Notes: generated from the sequence alone by a model not told the origin. 64,000 nt of DNA from Pseudofrankia inefficax (GCF_000166135.1 NC_014666.1:5332001-5396000), one strand, 5' to 3'. Shown: positions 53,357-63,624, counted from the first letter of the stretch. A program made the numbers and translations.

Positions 53357-54153
53357 GGCGGCAGCTCCGTGATGTCGGTCTTGCCCGCGTTCGCCAACCA
53401 GCCGCCGTCGACGACGACCAGGTCGCCGGTGTGGTAGCGCGACTCGTCGCTCATGAAGTAGACGCCGATGCCCTCGAAGTCGTCGGCGTTGCCGGCCCGT
53501 CCGGACGGGTTGTAGCGGCGGTTGCGCTCGAACAGCGGGCTGTCGACCGCGATGCGCACGGTCTCGCTCACCGTGTAACCGGGACAGACGACGTTGCAAC
53601 GGATGCCGTACCGGCCGGCCTCCACCGCGATGCCCCGCGACATGGCCGCCATCGCGCCCTTGGAGGCGTTGTAGTGCTGCATGCCGGGACTGCCGGTGAG
53701 TGCGGACAGGCTGGCGCAGAACAGCAACGACCCGCCCGGGTCGCCCGCGTCGTAGCGACGTTTCATATGGCGGGCACCCTCACGCATGGCGAAGAACGCG
53801 CCGTGCTGGTTGACGGCGAGCAGGCCGTGCCAGGCCTCGCTCGTCAGCTCCACGAAGCTGCGCTCACGGCGCATCAGCCCGGCGTTGGCGATGACCCCGT
53901 CGACCCGCCCCAGTTCCTCGACGACCTCGTTCATCGCCTCGACGACGCGGGTCTCGTCCGAGACGTCGACCTCCTGCGCCAGGACCCGGTGACCGAGACC
54001 GGCGAGGTCCTTGGCCGCCTCCGCGTTCTTCTCGGCTCGCCGGCCCCAGACGACGACGTCCGCGCCCGCCCGGGCGGCCCCCCGCGCGAAGGCGAGACCG
54101 ATCCCGGCGTTCCCACCACTGACCACGACCACCCGGCCCGTTAAGTCGAACAT
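53347..54153 (-). CDS. Short-chain dehydrogenase/reductase (SDR), first gene of the sulfation operon
   Basis: A 268-residue SDR. The cofactor loop is VVSGGNAGIGLAF, the NAG motif IANAGLM, the catalytic serine region FCASLSALTG, and the active pair YNASK; the end is TGDLVVVDGGWL. VVVWGRRAEKN after the second strand suggests NADP(H). The ATG at 54153 lies close to the promoter at 54160-54189, so the mRNA leader is very short. It may make or remove the hydroxyl that the sulfotransferase uses. Confidence 0.9.
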   Translation of the reverse strand: MFDLTGRVVVVSGGNAGIGLAFARGAARAGADVVVWGRRAEKNAEAAKDLAGLGHRVLAQEVDVSDETRVVEAMNEVVEELGRVDGVIANAGLMRRERSFVELTSEAWHGLLAVNQHGAFFAMREGARHMKRRYDAGDPGGSLLFCASLSALTGSPGMQHYNASKGAMAAMSRGIAVEAGRYGIRCNVVCPGYTVSETVRIAVDSPLFERNRRYNPSGRAGNADDFEGIGVYFMSDESRYHTGDLVVVDGGWLANAGKTDITELPPWP

Positions 54154-54159
54154 GGGACA

Positions 54160-54189
54160 TTGCTATAGCAAAATTTGTATTGCAGTCAA
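54160..54189 (-). promoter_or_regulatory. Promoter and palindromic operator of the sulfation operon
   Basis: On the minus strand TTGACT (-35, 54189-54184) and TATAGC (-10, 54167-54162) are 16 bases apart. The -10 lies inside the perfect palindrome TTGCTA-TAGCAA (54160-54171). The gene starts only eight bases past the -10, so the message is leaderless or nearly so. The palindrome is a natural site for the divergent IclR protein. Confidence 0.6.
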
Positions 54190-54238
54190 GCGGAGAGGCT
54201 GGCCAGGGGTCGCCCGAAGGTCGGCTACCGTTGGCTGC

Positions 54239-55171
54239 ATGGCTCGGCCCGCGCCCGCATCCGCCCGCGCGACGGACATCGTGTCGTTCCTGACGGCGCA
54301 CCCGTCGCGGGGCTTCACGATCAGCGAGCTCGTCACGCACCTCGGCATGAACATCGCCTCGGCGCACGCGACGCTGGCCGTGCTGTGCGACAGCGGGTTC
54401 GTGGTGCGCGACCCGGTCCACCGCACCTACGTCCTCGGCCCCGCGCTGGCGGTCACCGGGTTCGCGACGTTGGAGCAGCACCCCGCGATCGGCGCCGCGG
54501 TCGAGCAGGCCGAGGTGCTCGGCGACGAGCTCGGGACGGAGATCAGCGTGATGGCCGCCGCCGGCCGGGACGTCATCTTCCTCGCCCGACGCGGCCCGGT
54601 GGCACGGGCGCAGGTCCTCGGCTACCCGGGAGACCGGACGCCGATGCTGGCGCCGATCGGCGCGGTGTTCCTGGCCTGGGCCGAGGACGAGGCGGTCAGC
54701 GGCTGGCTGGAGCGGGCCACGCTGACGCCGGCCCTCCGTGAGCTCTACCGGCGCGTTCTCGGGGAGATCCGCGACCGCGGCTACAGCGTGCCCCTGGCGT
54801 CGATCGCCGCACCCGCCGTGATCGACGCCATCGCGAAACTGCGTGACGAGCCCACCGACGCCGACGCCGAGCATCGCCTCGCCGAGGTGCTCGCGAAGAC
54901 CGACGAGATGCTGCTGTCCTTCGAGAGCCTCACCGGCAGCGACAAGATCGTCGTGAAGACGGTCGCCGCGCCGGTCTTCGACCCGATGGGCCGGGTGCTG
55001 CTGTCGCTGAGCATCACCGGGCCGGACCACGCGATCGCGGTCGAGGACGTCATCGAGCTCGGCCGACGGCTCGTCCAGTCCGCGACCATCGCCACCCGCC
55101 AGGCGCGGGGCAGGATCCCAGGCCGGGACCTGCCGCCGACCGGAACGACGAGTGCCGGCCGGCGGCGCTGA
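54239..55171 (+). CDS. IclR-family transcriptional regulator
   Basis: A 310-residue regulator. The N-terminal winged HTH is ATDIVSFLTAHPSRGFTISELVTHLGMNIASAHATLAVLCDSGFVVRD, followed by the IclR effector domain (RTYVLGPALAVTGFATLE ... ISVMAAAGRDVIFLARRG). The domain is somewhat longer than usual and carries a Pro/Arg tail. It is divergent from the eight-gene sulfation operon, with a palindrome over that operon's -10, so it probably controls it. The effector could be the pathway substrate. Confidence 0.9.
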   Translation: MARPAPASARATDIVSFLTAHPSRGFTISELVTHLGMNIASAHATLAVLCDSGFVVRDPVHRTYVLGPALAVTGFATLEQHPAIGAAVEQAEVLGDELGTEISVMAAAGRDVIFLARRGPVARAQVLGYPGDRTPMLAPIGAVFLAWAEDEAVSGWLERATLTPALRELYRRVLGEIRDRGYSVPLASIAAPAVIDAIAKLRDEPTDADAEHRLAEVLAKTDEMLLSFESLTGSDKIVVKTVAAPVFDPMGRVLLSLSITGPDHAIAVEDVIELGRRLVQSATIATRQARGRIPGRDLPPTGTTSAGRRR

Positions 55172-55229
55172 TCCTCGCGCGATTCGCCGTTGGCGGATGC
55201 GCCCGCGTGGGCGCCTTACCGCCTAAGGG

Positions 55230-57287
55230 TCACGTGCTGTTCTGTGGCTGGTGGTAGGCGTGGCCGTTGATGGTGGTGGTCATCGTTCCGGTGGCTTGGA
55301 AGTCGTTGGTCAGTAGGTCGATGGTGAGGTGGAAGCCGTCGGGGCTGGTTTTCTTGGTGCTTGGGGTGATGCCGGTCTGGGTGAGGTCGGAGTACCAGTC
55401 GAGTTTGGAGACGGTGAGGCTCGGGGCGGCGGCGGTGACTTTCTCGGTGCCGTTGAGGGTGCGCAGGCCGTCGTCGGAGTAGTTGGTGTAGCGGACGGCG
55501 ATGGTGTCGATCGCGGTCTTCGCCGCGTTCTCGGTGATCGTGACGGCCGCTGTTCCGGTCTTGGCTCCGGCGAGTGTGTAGGAGCCGGTGGGTGGGAAGG
55601 GGCGGGTCGGGATCGGGCTGCCGGGGACGTAGGGGGTGCCCCAGGGGACGGTGTCGGAGATCGGGGCGACGGTGGGTGCCGGTGCTGGTTTGCGGCTGGT
55701 GAACGTGGCGATCATCAGGCGGGCGGTCCGGCCGCCGGGTTCGGTGGAGGTCTCGCATGTCAGCGGGTTCGCGCCGCCGCAGGCGGGTGGGGTCGCGAGT
55801 GCCTGCCAGTAGACGACGGCGGTGCCGTCCGGTGACCAGCGGGGGTCGGCCTCCCCGTTCCAGTTCGGGTCGTTGATCGCGCCGGGGCTGCCGTCGCCGG
55901 CGGCGTTGATCTGCTGGCCCTGGTAGGTGCCGCGGTCGCCGTAGCGGTCGATCAGGATGGGCTGGAAGAAGCGTCGCGTCCCGTTGTTGCGCACCGAGGA
56001 GACCGCGCCGGGGGTGACCAGGTCGGTGATCGGGGGGATGCCCCGCATGCCGGCGAGGAACTCCTGGCGGTCGGAGCCGCGGGTGTCCATGGCGACGGTC
56101 CAGTCGCCGTCGGGCGAGAGGTCGATCGGGTCGGTGTATTCGGGGTTGCTGGTGAGCCGGCGGACTTTGCCGGTGGTCAGGTCGGCGGCGAAGACATCGA
56201 TGTTGGACGACTCGTCCGGGTAGCCGATGTAGGTGACCTCCTTGCCGTCCTTGCTGAAGCCACGCAGCTCACCCACCGAGATCGCGTTGCGGTTGATCGT
56301 CAGCTGGCCGGGGTGGGCCGGATCGACGTACACGGTCTGCTTGTCGGTCGCGGTGTCGAACAGCCGGGTGACCGACGTGAGGTCGTAGCGGGCAGCCAGC
56401 GGGGTGCCGGTGGTGGGGTTCGGGTTGAACGTCAGCCGGCCGAGGTAGCCGAACTGCCCGATCGCGCCGCCTGAGAACGTGAAGCTGTTGAAGCCGAGAT
56501 GGACGTTGTCCGGGTTCAGCCGCAGCTCACGGATACTCCCGCCCTTGCCGGACCCGTCGGCCGTGTTGTTGAACCGGACCGGATAGACATGGACCCGGCC
56601 CGGGGCGCAGCCGGTATCGGCGAGCTTGAACGACCCACAGTCGATGACGTTCGTGCCGGCCAGGATCCGCTTGCCGTCGTTGAACGGCTGCGGATAGTCC
56701 AGGGCCTCGTTGCGCCCGGCCTGATTCGCGGCCGGGACACCACAGGTCACACACTTCCACGCGTCGCCGCCAGGGAAGGTCGTGCCGTCGGTCCGCACAA
56801 TGATGATCTGCGGGCCCGCGTAGACACTCGCCGGGTCGGGAGCCGCCGGCGCCCCAGCGAAACTGACCATCGCGGAGACCGCGTGCCCGTCCGGCAGATA
56901 GCCACCCGACTGCAGACCGACCGACTGGCCGATACAACCCGTCCCGTGCGGGTTGACCGCCACCGTACAGCCACCCGACGCGGCATTGGTCGTCACCGGA
57001 GGCAATGGCAACTCACTGACCGAGATCGGCTCCGGCTTCGGCGCCGGCGGATTACTCACCACCTCGGGAAGCGCGTTGATCCCGGAGGGCGCCGCTCCCG
57101 TGGTGCCGGCCGAGCCGGACGACGAGCACGCCGCCACCGCGACCATCAGCGCCATCACCAAGCCCAGCACCGACCAACGCGCCCGCGTGGCCGACGCAGG
57201 CGGCCGGCGGCGCCCGCCCGGAACCTTCCGACAAGAGGCGCGCGGAAATCGCGATGCGCCACGAGAAATCGTCAAGCGTAAAGGCAC
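55230..57287 (-). CDS. Exported TolB/WD40-like propeller lipoprotein (paralogue B)
   Basis: About 685 residues. A hydrophobic signal (SVLGLVMALMVAVAAC) with lipobox VAAC lies near residue 53, suggesting surface anchoring; the true start may be somewhat later than 57287. The body has repeated strand-turn units with LSPDGDWTVAMDTRGSDRQEF and RWSPDGTAVVYWQ, as in TolB/WD40-like propellers. A CVTCGVPAANQAG motif and several other Cys pairs suggest disulfides. The last ~130 residues form a separate beta-domain ending GTMTTTINGHAYHQP. It resembles the next upstream gene over most of its length. Function unknown. Confidence 0.75.
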   Translation of the reverse strand: MPLRLTISRGASRFPRASCRKVPGGRRRPPASATRARWSVLGLVMALMVAVAACSSSGSAGTTGAAPSGINALPEVVSNPPAPKPEPISVSELPLPPVTTNAASGGCTVAVNPHGTGCIGQSVGLQSGGYLPDGHAVSAMVSFAGAPAAPDPASVYAGPQIIIVRTDGTTFPGGDAWKCVTCGVPAANQAGRNEALDYPQPFNDGKRILAGTNVIDCGSFKLADTGCAPGRVHVYPVRFNNTADGSGKGGSIRELRLNPDNVHLGFNSFTFSGGAIGQFGYLGRLTFNPNPTTGTPLAARYDLTSVTRLFDTATDKQTVYVDPAHPGQLTINRNAISVGELRGFSKDGKEVTYIGYPDESSNIDVFAADLTTGKVRRLTSNPEYTDPIDLSPDGDWTVAMDTRGSDRQEFLAGMRGIPPITDLVTPGAVSSVRNNGTRRFFQPILIDRYGDRGTYQGQQINAAGDGSPGAINDPNWNGEADPRWSPDGTAVVYWQALATPPACGGANPLTCETSTEPGGRTARLMIATFTSRKPAPAPTVAPISDTVPWGTPYVPGSPIPTRPFPPTGSYTLAGAKTGTAAVTITENAAKTAIDTIAVRYTNYSDDGLRTLNGTEKVTAAAPSLTVSKLDWYSDLTQTGITPSTKKTSPDGFHLTIDLLTNDFQATGTMTTTINGHAYHQPQNST

Positions 57288-57354
57288 CTTTTCCTCTTTC
57301 GTTGAGCAGCCCTGAGGTGCGAGGCGGTTCAGCCGGGACGCCGACGGGTGACCG

Positions 57355-59328
57355 TCAGAAGGATCCGGGCTGGTGGTAGGTGTGGCCGTCGAGCGTCGTC
57401 GTCATGGTTCCGACGGGGTCGTAGGTGCCGGAGATGACGGCGCGCGGCGAGATGGTGTATCCGCCCGGCTCGCTGGTCTTCTTCGTTCCGGTGTGTCTCC
57501 CGGTGAGGGCCAGGTTCTCGTGGAACGTGATGTCGCTGGCCGACGTCCCCTTGTTCTGGACGCTCTCCGTGCCATTGATGACGTCGAGGCCGTCGTCGTT
57601 GAAGTTGGCGTAGGTGACGGAGATCGACAGCACGCCGGTCTTCGTGCTGTTCTCGGCGACCGTGACGGCCGCGGTGCCGGCGGTCCTCCCGCGCAGGGTG
57701 TAGGTGCCGGCGGGGAGGTGCGGCAGGACCGGCGTCGGGTCACCGGCGCGGTACGGCGTTCCCCAGGCGACGGTGTCCGGGAGCGGCCTGACCGCGGGGG
57801 TCGGCCGCGGTGTGCGGCTGGTCAGCTTGGCGAGCATGAGTCGAGAGGTGCGGCCGCCGGGTTCGCTGGAGGGCGGGCAGGTGGTGGGGTCGCCGACGGC
57901 CGGGCCGCAGTCGGCCGCGGCCGGGTAGGTCTGCCAGTAGACGATCTCGGTGGCGCCCGGGGAGAAGTACGAGTCGGCCATCGAGGCCCACAGCGGGTCG
58001 TCGGCGGTGCTGCCGGGCCCGGTCGCGAGCGTGGTGCAGGGGCCGGTGGCGCAGGTGTTGAGCTGCTGGCCGTGGTAGTCGCCGCGGTCGCCGTAGCGGT
58101 CGTACAGGTAGGGCTCGAAGAGCCGGCGCTGGTGGATGTTGTAGCCGGCGGATTCGGCGGCGCCGGTCGGCAGCGCGTCGGTGATCGGCGGGACGCCCGG
58201 CAGCGCGGCGAAGAAGGAGAACCGGTCGTGGTAACGGACGTCCATGGCGACGGTCCACTGGCTGTCCGGTGAGCTCGTGACCGGGTCGCTGTAGGCGGGG
58301 TCGGCGTCCAGGCGCCGGGTGGTCCCGGTGGCGAGGCTGGTCGCGACGTGGTCGAGGTTGTCGGACTGGACATCGGCGATACCGAGCGCCTCGGCGCCAT
58401 CGCCGGTCCAGCCCTTGAACTCGCCGAGGACGTGGTTCTGCTGGTAGGTCAGCCGGGTCGGGGTTGCCGGGTCGACGCGCAGGAAGGTGCCAAACGGCTC
58501 GTCGGCGCTGAAAAGCCCGGTGATCTCCGTGAGGTCGTAACGCGGCACCCTCGGCTCGCCGGTGGCCGGCTTCGGGTCGAACGTGAGCCGGCCGTAGTAG
58601 GCGAGTTCGCTGAAGGTGTCGTCAGCGGTGGCGGGAAAGAGAATCCGGTTCCAACCGACGTGCACGTTGTCCGGGTTCAGCTTGATGCCGTAGATCAGCC
58701 CACCGGCGCCGGAGCCGTCCGCGGTCGTGTTCCACCGGATCGGGTAGATGTGGATGGCCGCGCCGGTGCAGCGCGCATCGGTGAACGTGTACTGCCCACA
58801 GTCGACGATGTTGTTGCCGGCGAGGATTCGCGAGCCGTCGCTGAAAGGCTGAGCCGCGCCGAGACTGGTCGAGGCGCCGGCCTTGTTGGCGGCCGGGATG
58901 CCGCAGGTGAGGCATTGCCACGCGGCGCCGCCCGGGAACGTCGTCCCGTCCGTTCTGATCATCGCGAGCTGGGAGCCGCTGTACACGCTGGCCGGGTCCG
59001 GTGCCGCCGGCGCGCCGGCGTAGGTCAGGGTCGCCAGGACCGTGCGGTCGTCGAGGAAGCCGCCCGCCGACACCGCCGAGATACAGCCGGTGCCCCGCGG
59101 ATTGACCGCGGTCGTGCACGCCCCCGGGCTGGCCGAGGGCGCTGTCGGCGGTACGGGCAGTTCTGCCAGGTCGATCGGCTCGGCCTTCGGCGGCGCCGGA
59201 ATACTCACGGCGGCGCCATTGGGGTGGCCGGACCGGCCCGAAGACCCGGAACTGCTGCAGGCCCCCGCTAACAGCACCGCCGCCGCACCGACGACGAGCC
59301 AGCGGATACCTCGACGGCCACGAGCCAC
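57355..59328 (-). CDS. Exported TolB/WD40-like propeller lipoprotein (paralogue A)
   Basis: A 657-residue lipoprotein. The signal (RWLVVGAAAVLLAGAC) ends in the lipobox LAGAC. The body is a close paralogue of the gene that follows: both have TAVNPRGTGCI-type, APAAPDPASVY, RTDGTTFPGG and CLTCGIPAANKAG blocks, SSPDSQWTVAMD-type propeller strands and a terminal TMTTTLDGHTYHQP. Such propellers bind ligands or peptides. It is 93 bases downstream of a sensor kinase gene and 67 bases upstream of its paralogue, so all may form one transcription unit. Confidence 0.78.
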   Translation of the reverse strand: MARGRRGIRWLVVGAAAVLLAGACSSSGSSGRSGHPNGAAVSIPAPPKAEPIDLAELPVPPTAPSASPGACTTAVNPRGTGCISAVSAGGFLDDRTVLATLTYAGAPAAPDPASVYSGSQLAMIRTDGTTFPGGAAWQCLTCGIPAANKAGASTSLGAAQPFSDGSRILAGNNIVDCGQYTFTDARCTGAAIHIYPIRWNTTADGSGAGGLIYGIKLNPDNVHVGWNRILFPATADDTFSELAYYGRLTFDPKPATGEPRVPRYDLTEITGLFSADEPFGTFLRVDPATPTRLTYQQNHVLGEFKGWTGDGAEALGIADVQSDNLDHVATSLATGTTRRLDADPAYSDPVTSSPDSQWTVAMDVRYHDRFSFFAALPGVPPITDALPTGAAESAGYNIHQRRLFEPYLYDRYGDRGDYHGQQLNTCATGPCTTLATGPGSTADDPLWASMADSYFSPGATEIVYWQTYPAAADCGPAVGDPTTCPPSSEPGGRTSRLMLAKLTSRTPRPTPAVRPLPDTVAWGTPYRAGDPTPVLPHLPAGTYTLRGRTAGTAAVTVAENSTKTGVLSISVTYANFNDDGLDVINGTESVQNKGTSASDITFHENLALTGRHTGTKKTSEPGGYTISPRAVISGTYDPVGTMTTTLDGHTYHQPGSF

Positions 59329-59421
59329 GCCTACCTCCTGATGCCCAGCAGGAACCCGGATCGAATCCGGCGAGAACCTACCGAGCAGGGCGTAAGCGCA
59401 GCGTTAGCTCACAGCGCGGCG

Positions 59422-60600
59422 TCAGCTCACGGCGAGCGGCAACTCCACCCGGGCGGCCACCTGGCCCGGTTGCCGGCTCCACGCGATCGTGCCGCCGTGC
59501 GCCCGCAGAACCGCCTCCACGATGGACAACCCGACCCCGGCGGGACCGGGAACCGCCGCGGTCTCGTCGGGAAGCGCGGTGCCATCGGGACGATCGGCGA
59601 CCGAGTTAGCGACGGAGAGTGACGCAGTGCGACCATCGTTGCCCGGGGCGACGGTCACGTTGACCCAGCCGTCCGGCCGGTTGTGCCGCGCGCTGTTGTC
59701 CAGCAGGTTGCGCGCCAGGCTCTCCAGCAACGCCCGGTCGCAGGCGACCTCGGCGGTCCGCAGGTCGACGTCGACCCGGATTCGGGAGAAGGACGGCGTC
59801 TCGATGACCCGGCCCAGGACGTTCCCGACGAGCTCGTCGAGCGCGAACGTGGTCCGCTCCAGGTCGCCCAGGTCGGTCCGGGAGAGCACAAGCAACTGGG
59901 CGACCAGCCGCTGCCCGCGGTCCACCGCCTCCGCGACGGTCCGCAGCCGTTGCCGCACGTCGGGGTCGGCCGTGTCGTCGAGCAGCATCGCCAGTTCGGC
60001 GGTCGACGTGGCCAACGGGGTGCGCAGCTCGTGCGCGACCTGCCCGGCGAACCGGCGCTGGGCATCGAACGCCGTCGACAGCCGGTCGAGCATCGCGTCG
60101 AACGTGTCCGCGAGTTCCTTCACCTCGTCCTGCGGGCCGTCGATCGCCACCCGGTCACCGAGATCGGACGCCGACGCCGAGCGGGCCCGGTCGGTCATTC
60201 GGCGGATGGGCCGCAGAATGCTCCCCGACAACACCCAGGCGGTGGCCACCGCGCCCACCAGCACCACGAGCAGCCCGATGAACGACCAGCGCCGCGCATT
60301 CGCGAGAGCGTGATCGAGACGGCGCTGTTGTACCTCACGCGCGACCTCGTCGACGGTCTTGCCGTTCGACAGCCGCATGTCGTCGAACTTCGTCGTGAGC
60401 AGTTCCTGCGGATGGGCCTCGATGTAGCTGACGACCGTCTGCTGCCGGACCCCCATCTCAGCCAGCAGCGCGGTATGAAAGGAGTACACCGACGGGTACG
60501 GCACGTTGCGGAACGCAAAGGCGTTGACCACCGACGTGAAAGACCCGGCGACAATCAGGCTCAAAGCGATCATCAGCGCGATGCGGGTGCGGATCTTCAT
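59422..60600 (-). CDS. Sensor histidine kinase with a reduced ATP lid
   Basis: A 392-residue membrane kinase. TM1 is at about 8-28, an extracellular segment of about 80 residues follows, TM2 is at about 106-126, then HAMP. The phosphorylated histidine is His190 in QVAHELRTPLA, the N-box is RNLLDNSARHN, and the G2 box is GVGLSIV (355-361). The G1 box (DxGxG) and F box that normally lie between N and G2 are not recognisable; VANSVADRPDG and a short loop occupy that place. Catalytic activity may be weak or altered. The start overlaps the response-regulator stop (ATGA). Confidence 0.85.
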   Translation of the reverse strand: MKIRTRIALMIALSLIVAGSFTSVVNAFAFRNVPYPSVYSFHTALLAEMGVRQQTVVSYIEAHPQELLTTKFDDMRLSNGKTVDEVAREVQQRRLDHALANARRWSFIGLLVVLVGAVATAWVLSGSILRPIRRMTDRARSASASDLGDRVAIDGPQDEVKELADTFDAMLDRLSTAFDAQRRFAGQVAHELRTPLATSTAELAMLLDDTADPDVRQRLRTVAEAVDRGQRLVAQLLVLSRTDLGDLERTTFALDELVGNVLGRVIETPSFSRIRVDVDLRTAEVACDRALLESLARNLLDNSARHNRPDGWVNVTVAPGNDGRTASLSVANSVADRPDGTALPDETAAVPGPAGVGLSIVEAVLRAHGGTIAWSRQPGQVAARVELPLAVS

Positions 60601-61253
60601 GTCAGGCGGTACCCCACCGCCGGGGCGGTCGCGATCACCGGCGGATCCGCTAGCTTGCGCCGCAGCGTCAGGATCGTGACCCGCACCGCGTTGCTGAACG
60701 GATCCAGCCGTTCGTCCCACACCCGTTCCATCAGCTGCTCCGCGCTCAGGAACGCCCCCTCGGCCAGCATCAATGCCTCCAGCACCGCGAACTCGCGGTT
60801 CGTCAGCCGTAGGTCACGACCACCGCGCCGGGCGGTCCGACGGCCAGCGTCGAGACAGATATCCCGCCATTCCAGCACGGGCACCGTGGCATGCGGGCTA
60901 CGCCGACCGAGCGCCCGGAGCCGGGCCACAAGCTCACGCATGTCGAACGGCTTCGGGAGATAGTCGTCGGCGCCGAGCATCAGCCCCTCGACCCGTTCCG
61001 AGACGTCGTCCGAGGCCGTCAGCATCAGGATCCGCGTCGCTGTGCGCTCAGCCACGATCTTCTCGCACACCACGTCGCCGTGCACCCCCGGAAGCTGGCG
61101 GTCGAGGACGACGATGTCGTATTCGACGACACCTATCTTTTCCAGCGCTTCCTCGCCGCCGTACGCCACGTCGACGGCAAATCTCTCGCGACGTAAGCCA
61201 CGGACCACAGCGTCGGCAAGCGGCGCGTCATCCTCCACGACGAGCACCCGCAT
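60597..61253 (-). CDS. OmpR-family response regulator
   Basis: A 218-residue regulator. The receiver has the acidic pair in VVEDDAPLA, the phospho-acceptor Asp51 in IVVLDRQLPG, and the conserved lysine in YLPKPFDMREL. The C-terminal winged helix is of OmpR type (LTNREFAVLEALMLAEGAFLSAEQLMERVW, and NAVRVTILTLRRKL). The ATG at 61253 follows GGGAG. It is the first gene of the unit with the kinase and two propeller lipoproteins and probably controls their production. Confidence 0.95.
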   Translation of the reverse strand: MRVLVVEDDAPLADAVVRGLRRERFAVDVAYGGEEALEKIGVVEYDIVVLDRQLPGVHGDVVCEKIVAERTATRILMLTASDDVSERVEGLMLGADDYLPKPFDMRELVARLRALGRRSPHATVPVLEWRDICLDAGRRTARRGGRDLRLTNREFAVLEALMLAEGAFLSAEQLMERVWDERLDPFSNAVRVTILTLRRKLADPPVIATAPAVGYRLT

Positions 61254-61445
61254 AACGCGACTCCCACCTTCCTGGACGCCGAACAGAAACGGCCTGCCGG
61301 TGCCGGCGGTGGAAATGTTCACCGAGACCGGTTTCCGGCGGCCGGAGCGCCGCTGCGCCTCAGGCCAGCACGACTCCATGGTCATGGTCGCCAGCCAGCT
61401 CGCGACACCTCACGCGCCTCCGACACGCTCCTCGGCGGCAACCTA

Positions 61446-61550
61446 ACGTAACCGGCCGGCTGAGGCCGTCGAGGTGGGCGTCGACGGAGCCGAGGCCGAG
61501 GCCCGTGGTGACGACCGAGAGGTGGCTGCCTCCCGCGGCACGCCAGGCGT
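61446..61550 (-). pseudogene. Possible remnant of a luciferase-like (LLM) oxidoreductase gene
   Basis: The minus strand reads ADAWRAAGGSHLSVVTTGLG then SVDAHLDGLSRP, similar to the C-terminal strand and helix of F420-dependent LLM enzymes. A stop codon (TAG) immediately precedes it in the same frame, and the other ~250 residues are missing. Short and low in certainty. The remainder of 61254-61596 shows no gene. Confidence 0.35.
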
Positions 61551-61596
61551 CGGCCTACCACCGGTTCGGTGAACGGGACGACCAGACGTGATGCCG

Positions 61597-62577
<981 letters not shown>

Positions 62578-62742
62578 CAGGTTGATTCCTCCTGCTCGGC
62601 GCTTCGGCCGGGGCGACGACACGCGACGTCGCCCCGGCGATGGGCACCATGCAAGCGGGCGCGGGCCACTCGAAGAACACCCCGCTGAAAGGTGTCCTGA
62701 CAGGGCATCCCTCGGCCAACGGGTCCCGCCTAGCCTGGGACT

Positions 62743-63624
62743 GTGGACAACCGCGACGAGGTCAAGGCCTTCCTCAGTTCCCGGCGAGCCAGGATCACCC
62801 CCGCGCAGGCCGGCCTCCCCACCCACGGCCGCGGCCGGCGCGTCCCGGGCCTGCGCCGCGGCGAGGTCGCCGACCTGGCCGGCGTCAGCGTCGAGTACTA
62901 CTCCCGCCTAGAACGCGGCAACCTCGCCGGCGTCTCCGACAGCGTGCTCGACGCCCTCGCCCACGCCCTGCGACTCGACGACGCCGAGCGCACCCACCTG
63001 CTCGACCTCGCCCGCGCCGCCGGCCCCGCCACCCGCTCCCGGCGCACCCCTTCCACCCAGCAGATCCGACCCAGCCTGACCCGCGTCCTCGACGGGATGA
63101 CCGAGCTGCCCGCCCTCGTGAACAACGCACGCCTCGACGTCCTCGCCGCCAACCCCCTGGCGATGGCGCTGTTCGAGCCCCAGTTCACCGACCCCACCCG
63201 ACCGGTCAACCACGCGCGGTTCACCTTCCTCAACCCCCGCGCCCACGACTTCTGGATCGACTGGGAACGGGCCGCCGACGACAACGTCGCCATGCTGCGC
63301 CTCGAAGCCGGCCGGGACCCCTACGACAAGGCGATCTCCGACCTCGTCGGCGAACTATCCACCCGCAGCGAAGCCTTCCGCACCCGCTGGGCCGCCCACG
63401 ACGTCCGCCTGCACCGCGTCGGGCTCAAACACATCCGCCACCCACTCGTCGGCGACCTGCACCTGTCCTACGACGTCATGGACCTGGCCGCCGACCCGGG
63501 CCTCGCCCTCGTCGCCTTCAGCGCCGAAACAGGCACACCCACCGACGACGCCCTCAAACTCCTCGCGAGCTGGGCCGCCACGCACGACCCAGCCCCGACC
63601 CCGACACGTCGAAACCAGGCTTAA
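62743..63624 (+). CDS. XRE-family regulator with MmyB-like ligand-binding domain
   Basis: A 293-residue regulator. The N-terminal HTH reads [30 protein letters not shown] (about residues 29-60), the classic start of the MmyB-like group. The C-terminal PAS-like domain follows ([20 protein letters not shown] ... [36 protein letters not shown]). Members bind small hydrophobic molecules and control adjacent reductases. The GTG at 62743 gives the canonical N-terminus. Likely regulates the divergent aldo/keto reductase. Confidence 0.93.
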   Translation: MDNRDEVKAFLSSRRARITPAQAGLPTHGRGRRVPGLRRGEVADLAGVSVEYYSRLERGNLAGVSDSVLDALAHALRLDDAERTHLLDLARAAGPATRSRRTPSTQQIRPSLTRVLDGMTELPALVNNARLDVLAANPLAMALFEPQFTDPTRPVNHARFTFLNPRAHDFWIDWERAADDNVAMLRLEAGRDPYDKAISDLVGELSTRSEAFRTRWAAHDVRLHRVGLKHIRHPLVGDLHLSYDVMDLAADPGLALVAFSAETGTPTDDALKLLASWAATHDPAPTPTRRNQA

